Below, in pieces: positions 1-12,700 of a stretch of 64,000 nucleotides of DNA (position 1 is the stretch's first letter; every line of letters starts with the position of its first letter). Origin of the DNA: Schistocephalus solidus (Eukaryota > Platyhelminthes > Cestoda > Diphyllobothriidea > Diphyllobothriidae); contig WEDG01007340.1 in assembly GCA_017591395.1 (NCBI GenBank), positions 124,001 through 188,000 on the forward strand, given 5' to 3'. Position numbers and translations under genes: made by a program. The notes beneath the pieces are model-generated. The model had not been told where the DNA came from, ran no database searches, and was given only the letters and a program-made list of their open reading frames with translations.

Positions 1-467
1 TCTTGCCAAGCGGTGGCTCTGTTGATGTGATCTTCACCCTAAACCGAATGCTCTACCATTGTTGCAGACAACTGGTCATCCATATAGCAATCCGTAGACT
101 AAGCCCTTGGCCCACACAACCTTAAGAGAACAACACTTATGCTCTTGAAACTGACGGAGGGGTGACAAGGATAAAAAGACATTTGTCTTCACATGGCATG
201 TAAGTTTTTGTGTTCCACCTGCAGGACAATTCCCTGTCAGAGTAAGCGATATTAACTGTCATGCTTCTAGCTAATGGCACTTCCATCTCATGGTTCCTGA
301 TTACCGGGAAACCTAGGTAGCCACCAAAAAAGAACATCAGTTCTGTTGTAGATGGTAGACGAGGTTCAGCAATAAAGTGCTTCTTCAGTTTTACAGTTCT
401 ATAAAAAAAACCACGTGTATTGAAATAAGCCCTTTTGGGAGTGTTGACTCGGGTTTTTGTGTTCTAG
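1..467 (+). other. Probable adducin intron (end of upstream intron)
   Basis: No coding similarity was seen on either strand. It ends with a pyrimidine-rich stretch and the acceptor gtgttctag at 460-467, directly before the first recognisable adducin exon. I infer it is the 3' end of an intron whose 5' side lies outside the window. Confidence 0.6.
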
Positions 468-716
468 GTCTCATGTATACGTTCCGGGCTCTTGCCAACA
501 AGCCCAGAAGCAACAGAACTGCTGAACACTTTTGGTGTGAAATACCACGACTACCAGGCCATCACAATTGATGAATCCGAAGCCGGTGCTATTCGCGAGG
601 CCTTGGGAAAGTCAAAAGTTCTGTTTTTACGGAACAGAGGTGTTGCGATTGCTGCTAGTACAATCCCCGAGGCGTGGTATCTGGTAAAGCTAGTTGTGAC
701 GGCTTGCCAGACACAG
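468..716 (+). CDS. ADD: Adducin exon 1 of window: end of aldolase-like head domain
   Basis: 83 codons, phase 0 at both ends, acceptor ttctag before 468 and donor gtgagt at 717. It begins VSCIRSGLLPTSPEA, then KYHDYQAITIDE, SKVLFLRNRGV and ends LVVTACQTQ. Human adducins have the same order (GLLPISPEA, YHDYHG, SKVLILRNHGL, NLVVACEIQ). An apparent TTG start at 492 is not a start: similarity runs upstream of it to the splice acceptor. This is the best-conserved exon in the window. Confidence 0.92.
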
Positions 717-3700
717 GTGAGTTGGTCGTTCAATGTAGGAAACTTCTGTGGGTTTTTCAATTCATCTCAATAAGCCCTATTTCCTGCTTTATGCAATCCT
801 TTCTTCATGAGATAACGAATGTAGCAACCAGCCATACTTCACTCAGCAGGCCTTCCCGGAACAACTGGTAGGTACGCAGTGCGTACCTCGAAAGCACCTT
901 GAAAGAAGTGACAATTGCAGTAAATCGGTGAGAAATAAGGACCAGTCGCTACAGCCTAGTAATCCCGCATAGACGTCGACATCCTGAGCCGAGCTTGCAT
1001 CTTGAAAAACTGAGGAAATCCCGATGTCTAGAAGGTTTCATAGATATTATTAGATAACAACAGCGTACTTACGCGTATCACGGGCAAGTCAACTTCAAAA
1101 GCTATTTCGGCCAAGTCAAGCAAAGAAGCCGATAATATACGGATAGACAGTAAGTTGTCTGAGCCATAGTCGTTTCTGTTGAGAATATTTGTCGAGGTGC
1201 AGAAAGTAAATAGTGCTTATGTTAGACCGAAAGCCTACAGACAGATTTTTAATGGCAAGAGTTGTAGGAATGTTCTACTTGCACACTATCTAGAAATGTC
1301 ATGAGTTTTAAGAGAAACTGATGTATCACCTAAGGGCGCTCTTATATGTGATCAGTCAGTCAGCTACTTTGTGTAGGGCCACCCGTCGTGCACGACTGAT
1401 GGTCTTTTGACGGTGAGCATAGCAAAACTAGCCTCCTAGAGGAATTGATGCAAAACATGTGCCAGAAATAATAAACTAAAAGTGCGTTTTGTCGCGCACG
1501 CCTTCTTTGTGACTGGCACATTGGTACTCCTCTATCATGTTTGGATGCCTGTTACAGTCATCGCTACGCATCTATCGTTGTTTTCCCTTGGTTATGAACC
1601 CCTAGACCTTACCAACGGCGTATCCATGTGTATTAGAGACCTGCATACGTAAGGCAGCCAGCGATTCCAGGTTAATAGGGATCCACATTTGCGCCTGTCA
1701 TCTGCAATACCTAAAAATCATACAGACTCCCTGAGTGGGCCATTCGCGTTGCGCTTCGGAAAATATATACTTTTGCCCACATTGAAGTTATGACTTAACA
1801 CCTGCTTTTTGTCGCTGTAGATGCGCCTTCTACAACTGGGTGGGAATGCTGCTCTCCTCACGGAATTGACTGAGAACAGCGCGGCACTAGCAGCTTCCGG
1901 CGGCAGTGTCCTTATCAGTGCCCGTCCGTTCGATGGCGCGGTAGAGCAGGAGGAAGAGAAAAATGAGGTGGAGGAGGCGGAGGCTCAGCACACGAAACAT
2001 GAACAGGAGCAAGAAGGGGATGACAAGGAACACCCACATACCACCGATCCTTCATCCAGCGCCGCTGGCATCTGCAATGGAGGCCCTAGATCGACCAGCA
2101 GTGGTGCAGGCAAGGCACACGTTTTCTCTTCATGTTCGCCTATCATTATGAATTCTGACCTTTGCGTGGCACCATCTGTTCACTAACATCTTAACATTGT
2201 CTACGGTGTGTCAGTGGCAGTTTAATGAATATTAGGCGGCTATACTGCTGTGGCTGATGGACTTGGGCCTAAATACTTTATCACCTTTCGGTATCTGTCG
2301 CATCGAGATTGCTGTAAACCCGCACAACCTCGGTTCACGTTGCAATTTCAACCAAAAGCAACGTGCAAAAGACGCAATTTCTCTTGTGACTCGCGGTCAT
2401 TCTGTTGAAGCGATTTCACTGCCGTTAACGGTGACTTTTTCTGTGACGTCACTTGACTTGATCCGTCAGCAGAATCCGGCTGGTCGAAATTCTGTAGCAT
2501 CCTGACCGGCTGTCCACCTGTTCTTCCACTGACCCAAATAAAGCACATCAAATTGAATGGGTGTCGCCAAGCCACATTTTACTATAGTATTCGGTTCACA
2601 CACCACGAAGGCTGATTTTGCATCATCTGACTGTTCGCCATGCTTTGCTGTTTATCAGCATGGTCTGACTTAAGTGCATACTTCAGTCTTAACTCCTTTG
2701 TGCGGTAACCTGGGGCTGTTGCAACCATTTCTGAAGCGTGTTGTGCGATTTCCACCTTTAATAGGTTCGTGCAGCTCCGGTTGGTGCTAACAGACGTATT
2801 TTAGTCATTTTTACATATCGTTTGTTGCGCTAGTCGTTGCACGCGAAGGCGAATTTCTGTCCTTTGGCGACCTGCTACTTGTGACTATTGACTCACCCTC
2901 GCTACATATACCTTTTTCGAGTTCTTATTATCACACACTAGTACCATCTTTTTGTTCGTTGTTATACTTAATTAATTATTTCCGACCGTTAACAAACCTA
3001 TGCAGATGGACAGATTGCAGAGCTTAAGTGTTATCTCAATGTGGAGACGAAGTCTGTTTACCCACAGCTTGGCTTATATATTACCTTTTCGTCTTTTTTT
3101 GCCATTGGCCACATCCTCTGGTCCTGTTGAGACCCTACAAACCATGTTCAGGGAGCACCATGTTGGCTCTCCACGGTCGAAGTGGTCCACCATAACGAGA
3201 GTCAAAAGCATCTGCCGCACACGGGAATGAGACAAAATTTAGTCTATAATATCCCGTAGTTTTCGGATAGCCTTTGATTTCTGGTAGGGTCGACATCGGT
3301 CCAAGTGGACAATATACTTGCATCAAACCTTATTGACAGAACGTAACTTTTGAATCTAAAATCAGTCATATTGCTTTTGTATTTCTGTTATCAGTACAAT
3401 AACTGTGTTTTTATGTCTATGGGGCACCTTGAAACGTGATTTTCTGCGCTGAGAAATCCCTTTCAGACTCTTCCCGGGGGTCTTCTTTAAATGCCTGTCT
3501 TCAAGTCCATTTCTTTCACCTCGAGTACGTTTTTAACACTTCTCTAATCAATGACCACGGTTGAAGTTATACTGCGCACCGTCGTAAGATTTGTGGTTGG
3601 TTTTTGAATGATTTGCTCTAGTTGCCACAACTGAACGTGTGACCTGCATGAAATGTTGGTGCGAATGATATGCCCTAGTAAAAGTGCTGGTGAACATTTT

Positions 3701-6700
3701 CTGTTGTTTTGTGCTAACCGAATTACATCGTTTTCATAATTTCTCACATTTAAAGTAGATGGACTGGCGTAATGCGACTGGAACCTTCGTGTCTATTAAG
3801 TCTGCGTCTAAATACTCAATTTATTTCAGAAACTGAAATAATTACCCTTCCTGAGAATTTGAGCCATCTGGCGCCCGAATCTACCGATAAGCAAACAACC
3901 AGAAATACCTTACTACCCCGTCTGTATTTGTGGTAGATAATGTCGAGGCATATTTCTATTCTTTCGTCATTCAACAGAAGTTGTCTGGGGCGTGGGGGAC
4001 ATGGAGTTTGAGGCGCAGATGCGAATGCTAGACAGCGCGGGCTTCCGCACGGGCTATGTGTATCGCAACCCCAACCTTCTTCGGCGCCAGCCCACCAGCA
4101 TGCCATGGTCTGGCAACTCGGGCACAGTCACAGACTTCTTCACCACTGACTTCTCTTGCGGTGAGATAAGCGGCGTGGACGACGTTACGGCAGCCAATAC
4201 CGCTGGTGCTGTTCAAAAGGCCAAGTAAGTCGATCTCTCTCCACCCCCTCCCCAATTTTGTCTACTCACTTTTCTTGAGGCAATCCTCGTTACAAAAACG
4301 TATCGAGGGACCCGCGAAGTGCGCATTGCCTACAGAGCTCACTTTATCGGCGTCTGGGACGTGCGTTCGACACCAATCTATCTGCTGCAACTTCTCGCAA
4401 TCCTCTGTAGCCATCGTTTCCGGAAACCTTCGGCTGTACTTTCAAACTGAAGTTACTTTAAAATCGGTTTACGTTAGTAATGCGTAAGGGATATTGCCTT
4501 GAAGGGATATTGCTTGATATGCGGACCTTTTGTTAAACACCCATTCAGTCACTTACGCAAATCTTACAGGAGTGGTTGATGCTTACTATCCGTATCCAGT
4601 CAATCTCGTGAACATTAACTAAAGTCTTTGAATTCGATTTTATTTTAAAAAATTCTTTTCATCCGACCCACTTGTAAAAAAATTGGCGACCTCTGTGGGA
4701 TTTGAACCTACACCAGCAAGGGGAAGGCTTTAGTAACGGTCTAGCCAACTGAACTACGAGGCCCCCACCGGGAGTCATGAGTTTACTCACACTTGGGCCA
4801 AGTTACCCACCCAGCCTACTGCGACATACGGAATCCACCAATTCTGATACAGTAAACTGACTGTCCAAGCAGGATTTCTTAAGTAATCAACATAGAATCC
4901 ACCAAATAACTATCAGGCACAGTTAATTAGTTGGGGATTTTGGCAGATTTGAATAATTAATTTGACCCACTTGTGGGTTCGACCCCCACCGAGGTCGCCG
5001 AGTTTTTCACAAGTGGGTCAAACGAATTATTCAAATATGCCATAATTCCTCTACTAAACATCCTTTTGGCACTAAAGACTAATAAATCTAAAATAATCGC
5101 AAGCTAATTCACACATCCTATTATGTTGGGTTTCTATTCGCGGTATTCAGGGCCTTCCATGACATTATTTGTGAAAAGTAGTCTTTTTGTTGTTGTTTTT
5201 TGATTCTGATGATACTAGCCGATTTTTTATACGTGGTTCGCTATACCCTCACGGAAACAGGACAAAAGGGCCTTTTGGAAACTGGGAACACACTACAACT
5301 TAGGTCGTAATTAAAGAATTGGCCTTGGGGGAATTGATCTTAGCTGCAGTTTTTCTTTCCGTATGTGACCTACCATGCAGAATATTATTAGAAAATAGGT
5401 CAATTGAATAAATGCTGCTAATACTCCAAAAAATTACCGTGATTCGTACCGCCATCAAAGATGGTGTATAACAGAGCCTAACAAAGCGCAATTTTTTCAG
5501 AATGAATGGTTTTGAAATATTTTAAAACTGATGCACGATTTAGTCTTGTATTTTTGTTCCTCACCTGTTTCGACTTTGACAGCGACTGCAAGTTATATTC
5601 TTAACGTCATGTTTGAATACGTCTGCACCACAGTAATTGCTTTAAAAGAAGACCTATTTCAACATCCAACACTCGACGGATCCTGGAAGTTTCTGCATCC
5701 GTAAAATATTAGTGAAAGTTACTATGGTGGACACATGCTGAAAGTAATAAAGGCATCTTGTTGATCCAAAAATATCATATTTCTTAAAACCGAAATAATA
5801 TATGCGTGAAAAACTAATTCCTGAAAAAATGCCACATTTTCAAGGCTACATCAAGCGACACGCTTCTCATTTGCTAAAATTGGCACGCTCGTGTGCAACG
5901 TTTCACCCGTCATCTAGACGTTAGCAAATTGCATGACATGTGTTTCGCATGTATTGTGTGATCTACACTTGACACTGGACCCAGTAGGGGTGTGGAGCAG
6001 AGTAAGGTAGATGCAGTGCAAGTATACTCTCAATAATCCGGCGGCGGTTAGCGTCCCTGAATCACGCTGCTGTGGAGCATACGGCGCACATGGTCGGAAT
6101 ACGACGGTCGAACTGTCGTGATCTACAGGTGAATATAATAATACGCGTTCGACCGAGCAGGTTATGCGCGCGTACGTGTGTAGGTAGAGCCAGGTGTGGT
6201 GTTTTATTGAAGATTTTATAGGTGTCCATATGGCAAAATAGGCGCATGCGGTGGTAAAATGTTTTGAAGAATTGTGGGTGGGTTAGGCGTGTGTGACGAG
6301 TATGCGTCGGAGCTCTGGACACTGGTTCGCTGGTGGCGGCACTGCGATGAATTGGCATGTTTTGAAAGTGCAGTCACAGTGGGGACAAGTTGGAACTAGG
6401 TGCACGTTGTTGGTGAGACGGGACGATTGTGGTTAGGAGTGTTTTCACTGGTGATGCTTATGGTGGTAGAATTTTTTGAGGTCGGGTTAGTAGTGTTGAC
6501 AGCACGTTGGGCCCGGTGAGTTCCATCTGTATCCTGACTGCGTTGACAGTATGAACGCGATGACAGAGGTTGGGCGTTTGTGTCATTTATCTACGACACG
6601 GGGCTCTTGCGAGTCTTTTGCCTTGGCAGCGGTTATTTGCTGACTTGGAAAAATGCTGCTTCAGTTTTACGGCAGTATGCCTCCCTCTGCCGATCTTGAG

Positions 6701-9700
6701 CCAGATACCCCAGGTCTCAGTGGTACTTTAGAGGACCTTCATGGAGGTTTTAAAAGGGTTCTTATAACGTCATTTTTGTCCTTTGGTCGCGAGCCCAGTC
6801 GATGGTCCATATACTTGACCCATGCTAGCACCTAAGATGGGGTCGTGCAGGGTTGAGGTCCTACCTCATGGGTGGAAGGCTTCTAGCCTGCCTATCTTCC
6901 ACCTGAGGTACCCAGCACTTCCATACTGAATCGCTGCGAACCTTCACCTCGTTCAATATTTTCGATCTCAGAGAGGACCTAGGAGTTTAATTTAACCCCA
7001 CCAGGTCGCGGCTTGCAGGTTGGTCAATGAGGACGAGTCTGTGAATGTAGGTAAGAAACCTGGTTTTGCTGTGGACGAGGAACCATTTATGTAATTAGAC
7101 GCTCAGAAAACTTTATCCTAGATCAGCCATCGAACTTCGTTTTGCCATTCCCACACGATGCGAGCAGAGAGGGATGCATAGATGTTGTGCAAGCCTTCCG
7201 GATATCTGTTAAAGATCCTGTGCTGGCATTTGTGGGTTATTGTCGTTTATTAGTGGGTCCGCATGACTTTTGGGTTTGTGCAGCACTATGATCCATTCAC
7301 TTTTGAGTAAACGTTTCAATGCTACTTTGACGCAGCACTGTTACGCAGTCGGAACTTCGCAAGTTTTGTGAAATGACAGTAAGTGACGTGTTGTTTATCC
7401 TTCCGCTAGAATTATCCAAAAACCCATTTACCAACCACCTGATTGTGTTTTTGTGGTTTCTCCATGGTTTCTTCCTCACTGTTATTGCCCTCCTCAACAG
7501 GATCGCCGATCACGTTCGTGTGAACAAGGAAAGGGGGAGTCAGCGCAACCAGTTTTTGAGTAATACGTCTGCTGTCGGTAAGACCTATTTTTATATTTGC
7601 CATTTTAAGGGCTATCTTTTGTCAATTTTTCGATGCATGCGTGCGTTCATTTGGCGCTTTCAAATAATTTCTGCACGTCATTCTCTTTTCCGTTCAACTA
7701 ACGTTTTGGTATTTTCGTGTTTTCCGCTGTTGAGTTTATTTATCGGAGTTTTGTGTTTCATTTTGTCTGCATGCGCACTTCCATGCTCCTTCCCCCACAT
7801 CCCTCGCTTCATCTTCTACTCAATTTCGTTTGCGCGTGCGTCTGTTCGCATGTGTTCACGAAACCGCTTGTGAAACGTTGCCCGTGCGTCCTCGTACACA
7901 CGCCAAATCCACGAACTACTCTGTGTACGTAGTACCCTCACCCACTATACAGCTGCCTGTATCTCGAGAACCACAATCACAGTCGACTCCCCAGTTCTGT
8001 TCTGACAACCTTCCCCTTGATCGGCTGACCCTGAATGGTCACGGAGACGACAAGGATTTAACTCAACCTCCTCAGCCTGACCTTTCCTCGACCACTTCAA
8101 CGCCGAAAAAGAAGGGCACTGTAGGTAAGTTTCTTTTTCCTCCTTTTCTCTCCTCAGCACGCTGCTTTCACCTTTCCCACATTTTTCAACACCCTCTCCA
8201 CCTTATTTCCACTTTCATCTATCACGCATACAACAGTTCGACCACTGCAAACGATGGTGCCAACCGCTGCCTTAGGCGTAATTTAGTTGATGTTGGAGTA
8301 GATTTACCTAGCATCTACTACGCCCGCCTCCCTCACTTTGCTTCGATAGCAATACTATGGAAAGATGGCCGGAGGTGTTCTTGGACGCAGTGACTGGCAA
8401 GGCTAAACAATCCGTATCCGCGTTCTTCACACATGGTCTCCATTTCATGTACCAAGCTACTGTAAAGATGACTAAAATCTCATACAGATGAGAATACCCT
8501 AAAAGCTACCGTGAAGAGCCACTTCAACCTGATTCCCATTTCTGAGACTGGCCGATTTATTCTATCAGTTAGTAGCCCTCCAAACCATGACTGATATTGC
8601 GTCATTTAAGATTCAAGCGCGTCAATTAGGGATTCGTTGACTTGCCCTGATGTGTTCCCAAGGATAGGCTTCGCCCTCTTCCCCATGCATCAGCTAACTG
8701 TCCGAGTGCGTCAGCTAACTGGTGCTTGAGATTGTGCTCACTGTTTGACAAGGCAGAGTGGCACGTCTACTCGTTCCACACGTGAATTAGTCTCATTTCC
8801 TGGGCCAAGCCACACAAATTGATGTGCTTCCGACGTACGTGAGATGTGCATGTTCTTACACGCGTCATTTTGCTCGCCATATTCTGTTTCGTGGATGGCG
8901 TACCTTGTATAGGAGTACTGCCTAGTGTGTGGTCGTGTACGTGCGTGTTGAAGAAGTTCATATGCAGCCTAGGTTACATGTACGTGCACGCAGTTCACCA
9001 TTCGGTGTTTTAGTGACCAAATATCCGACAGAAATGGGGATAAGTGCATTGGGGGCTCCAATCACTGGCTCACCGGCCGCGGTGCGATGGATTAGCAAGT
9101 AGATGACAGGTCGATATTAACCGATGGCCGCACTGGGACCAGACTAAAACATTGTTCGTGGAAGGGACGATGGTTTTGTTGTTGGTAGACACAGGATTTA
9201 ATCCACACTTCAGCAAATTTGCTGGTGCCGGCGTCGCTCATGGGTGGCCTCTCATGCTTATGTGTGACTAGTCGAGTGCATGCTCCGTACGGCAGTTGGT
9301 AATGCGTGCGTATTGAGATGTTCTGGGTTCTTACAACGTTGATCCCTGATACTCGAAATTCATATGCCTTCCCCTGCGCTTTAACTTAATCTATAGGACA
9401 GATCCCAAACTGTCAAAGCGTTGTTGCCTCTACGTGCTTTGAGGCAGTTGATTACTATTCTTGGTTCCTGCATCTCTTGATTGACCTTTCTGCCCGCTCA
9501 ATATCGCCTTTGAGATCTGCTGACCTTAATTTGGCAAATTCTACTTGCCATCACACCGCTTGCAAGCATAATAGCTAATTTATGATACATTGCTTTAAGT
9601 ATTTCATTGTACAACGTGAAGGGCTACCTCAGTCATCCAAACCGCATGCGCGTATGCGCTTTGCGTCTTTTTGAATTCTCGAAATACCCTTGTGATAGCT

Positions 9701-12700
9701 CTAAGAAAATTTTTTTACCTCAAAAGTCTGCACTAAGTTAGCAACTCTTTTCTCATGTACCCAAGCCATTTCGGTCGCTCCTTTTTACGTAAGTTACAAT
9801 GTCCCTGTGCTTTTAGTGCATAGATTGGCGGCCATCTCAGTTGAAATAAAGCGTGCCTCATAAAAATTCTTTACCGTTTCCAAGATTTCCAAGAGACCTT
9901 TATTTTTTACCTACTTGAAGTTTTTGGCTGAACTACATAAAGTCTCTGTGACTCAAAGAAGGGTAAGGTGCCTCTTTCCTGCCTGCATTTAATTGTAAGA
10001 ATCATATCTGCTCCATATTCAAGAGCCCACTCCGATAGGAAAAAAAAGTGTGCTTGTTGATCGTACACCGTCCTCCGATAAGTATTAACGTACTGCACAA
10101 TATATTAATTCAGACGCATTGGAAGGATTATTTGCACTCCTCTAACCACCCTAATTTTGGAAATCTAAAACGCAAAGTAAGCGCGTTACCCTCAATGATG
10201 TGGTTAGGATCTTGCTCGATCCCATTCCGCCCACCTGACAGCTTGCTACTGGCGATAACGAACCCCATCAGTGAGGGTAACGCACTCGCTTGATTGCTGT
10301 GTATACCTCACTTCATAAGGCATATGGATGATCTGTAACAACCGTGAAGCAGCTGTATGCGTCTTGCTTGTTGCACCCTTAGCAACCTACTAATCGTCTG
10401 GTTTAGTGCTTTAGTGCGCTAGTGAATTTTCATGGGAATGGAAGTATTTTTGAACAGTTACTTTCGTTTTTTCGCAGTACCGCTTACATTTTAAACGTTC
10501 CTAGTTAACCAAGAAGATGAATATGCTAAAACAGAGCTCTGTTAACTGGTTCTGTAGATAAGACGCCTGCAATTTTCACTAAAATAAGTATTTTCACCAA
10601 GGTCTCAGTGGCCTTAGGATGCTCACTTCACCCCTCCTCCCTAACTGTATTCGTTGAAATGCTGGCCTGGAGTCACGCACTTGCTTCATCTCCTGTCCTT
10701 GGCTATTGAAATATAGCCACTGCTCCTTCCAAGCTTTCTATATAACCCTAAGCGCGCTGTCGACCAAGCCATGGCCGCAGGGCACTAGGGATCGATGGTG
10801 CGCTTCGTTCCTGCGATTGGCTTTCTGCCAAGTCCTGCTTGTCGCACGCCGCTACTGTGTCTGCTCGTTCACTACCACCTTTTGCTCTCGTCTTCCACTC
10901 TGTCATGTGTTCGCTCCTGCATATCCATTTCCTCTCCTGTTTATCCACTCATTGCTCTCCATTCCTATTTCCTTTCCTTCCATTTCGCTTCATCCTATGT
11001 GTATATGTACTTTCGTTCGGGCATTTCCATTTCCATCATATTTTCGTGTCCTCCAGTCCATTTTTCTCGTTCCTGCATTTTCTTGGTCCATCCATTCCCT
11101 CTGTCCATTTCTGTCTCCGTCTCCTTCTTCCATTTTCAGTCCATTTTTATTTCCTCCATTTCCTGTCCTCTTCCACTGTCTCCATCATGTCCTTCCATTC
11201 CATTCATTTGTCTCTCATTGTTTCCTTCACTCCATTCCACTGTTTGTCTCTGTCATCCATTCCATTTGCCTGTCCTGTCCATCCTGTCTCCATTCCTGTG
11301 TCCTCCATCCATTCTTTCTTCTCCTCCTTCTCGTCCATCCTTTTCCTTCTCTTTCCTCGTGTGGTCTGTTCTTCTTCTTCCTTCGTCCTGCCTCCTTCTC
11401 CGTGCTGTTTTCTTCTGCCTCATTCCTGTCTGTCTGTGTGTCTACTCCTCTGTTCCTCATTCCTTGCCCTCTCTTCGTGTCTCTGCTGGTGGTCGTGTGT
11501 CCATCCTCCTTTCCTGGATCTGTGCTCTGTTCCTCCTCCTCCTCCTCCTCCTCCTCCTTCTCCTCCTCCTGTCTCCTCCTTCTCCTCCTCCTTCTCCTCC
11601 TCCTTCTCCTCCTCCTCCTCCTCCTTCTCCTCCTTCTCCTCCTCCTGCTCCTCCTCCTTCCTCCTCCTTCTCCTCCTCCTCTCTCCTCCTTCTCCTCCTC
11701 CTCCTCCGTCTCCCTCCTCCTTCTCCTCCTCCTCCTCCTCCTCCTCCTTCTCCTCCTCCTCCTCCTCCTCCTCCTCCTCCTTCTCCTCCTCCTCTCCTCC
11801 TCCTTCTCCTCCTCCTCCTCCTCCTCCTTCTCCTCCTCCTCCTCCTCCTCCTCCTTCTCCTCCTCTCTCCTCCTCCTCCTCCTCCTCCTTCTCCTCCTCC
11901 TTCTCCTCCTCCTCCTCCTTCTCCTCCTTCCTCCTCCTTCTCTCCTCCTTCCTCCTCCTCCTCCTCCTCCTTCTCCTCCTCCTCCTCCTCCTCCTCCTCC
12001 TCCTCCTTCTCCTCCTCCTCCTCCTCCTTCTCCTCCTTCTCCTCCTCCTTCTCCTCCTCCTCCTCCTCCTTCTCCTCCTCCTTCTCCTCCTCCTCCTCCT
12101 CCTTCTCCTCCTCCTTCTCCTCCCTCCTTCCTCCTCCTCCTCCTTCCTCCTCCTCCTCCTCCTCCTTCTCCTCCTCCTTCTCCTCCTCCTCCTCCTCTCC
12201 TCCTCCTCCTCCTCCTCCTCCTCCTCCTCCTTCTCCTCCTCCTCCTCTCCTTCTCCTCCTCCTCCTCCTCCTTCTCCTCCTCCTCCTTCTCCTCCTCCTT
12301 CTCCTCCTCCTCCTCCTCCTTCTCCTCCTCCTTCTCCTCCTCCTCCTTCTCCTCCTCCTCCTCTCCTCCTCCTTCTCCTCCTCCTCCTCCTCCTCCTCCT
12401 CCTCCTTCTCCTCCTCCTTCTCCTCCTCCTTCTCCTCCTCCTTCTCCTCCTCTCCTCCTCCTTCTCCTCCTCCTTCTCCTCCTCCTCCTTCTCCTCCTCC
12501 TTCTCCTCCTCCTCCTCATTCTCCTCCTCCTTCTCCTCATCCTCCTCCTCCTCCTCCTCTCTCATCCTTCTCCTTCAACCTTGCGTACCTCGACTATGGG
12601 CCCTCCGGTGTTCTTGAATGTGACTTCGGCTTCCTCATGAAAACTGGTTTCCTCGAGATTGAAGGACGTGGAGTTCTACGGTTGCGATTGTTTTAAATGA

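Larger units (their letters stand above)
4225..7500 (+). other. Adducin intron 3
   Basis: GT-AG, phase 2 (gtaagt ... cctcaacag). It contains a tRNA-derived SINE-like pair (about 4,640-5,045), a short antisense REP-1 fragment (5,965-6,035) and a 15-bp-stem hairpin (6,862-6,910). No other coding sequence was seen. Confidence 0.75.

Noticed and set aside
492..773. Separate small gene starting at TTG 492
   Set aside because: Adducin similarity extends upstream to the splice acceptor at 467 and ends at the donor at 717; the rest of the frame is intron.
4694..4768. Functional tRNA gene on the minus strand
   Set aside because: A- and B-box-like motifs are present, but acceptor and T stems have mismatches and no sound anticodon arm forms; a family tail shows it is a SINE-type copy.
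10706..12696. Very long open frames (about 590-640 codons plus, 380-440 codons minus) rich in Ser/Pro/Leu or Arg/Gly/Glu
   Set aside because: They exist because TCC/CTT repeats contain no stop codons in any frame; all frames are open together and none has a domain.
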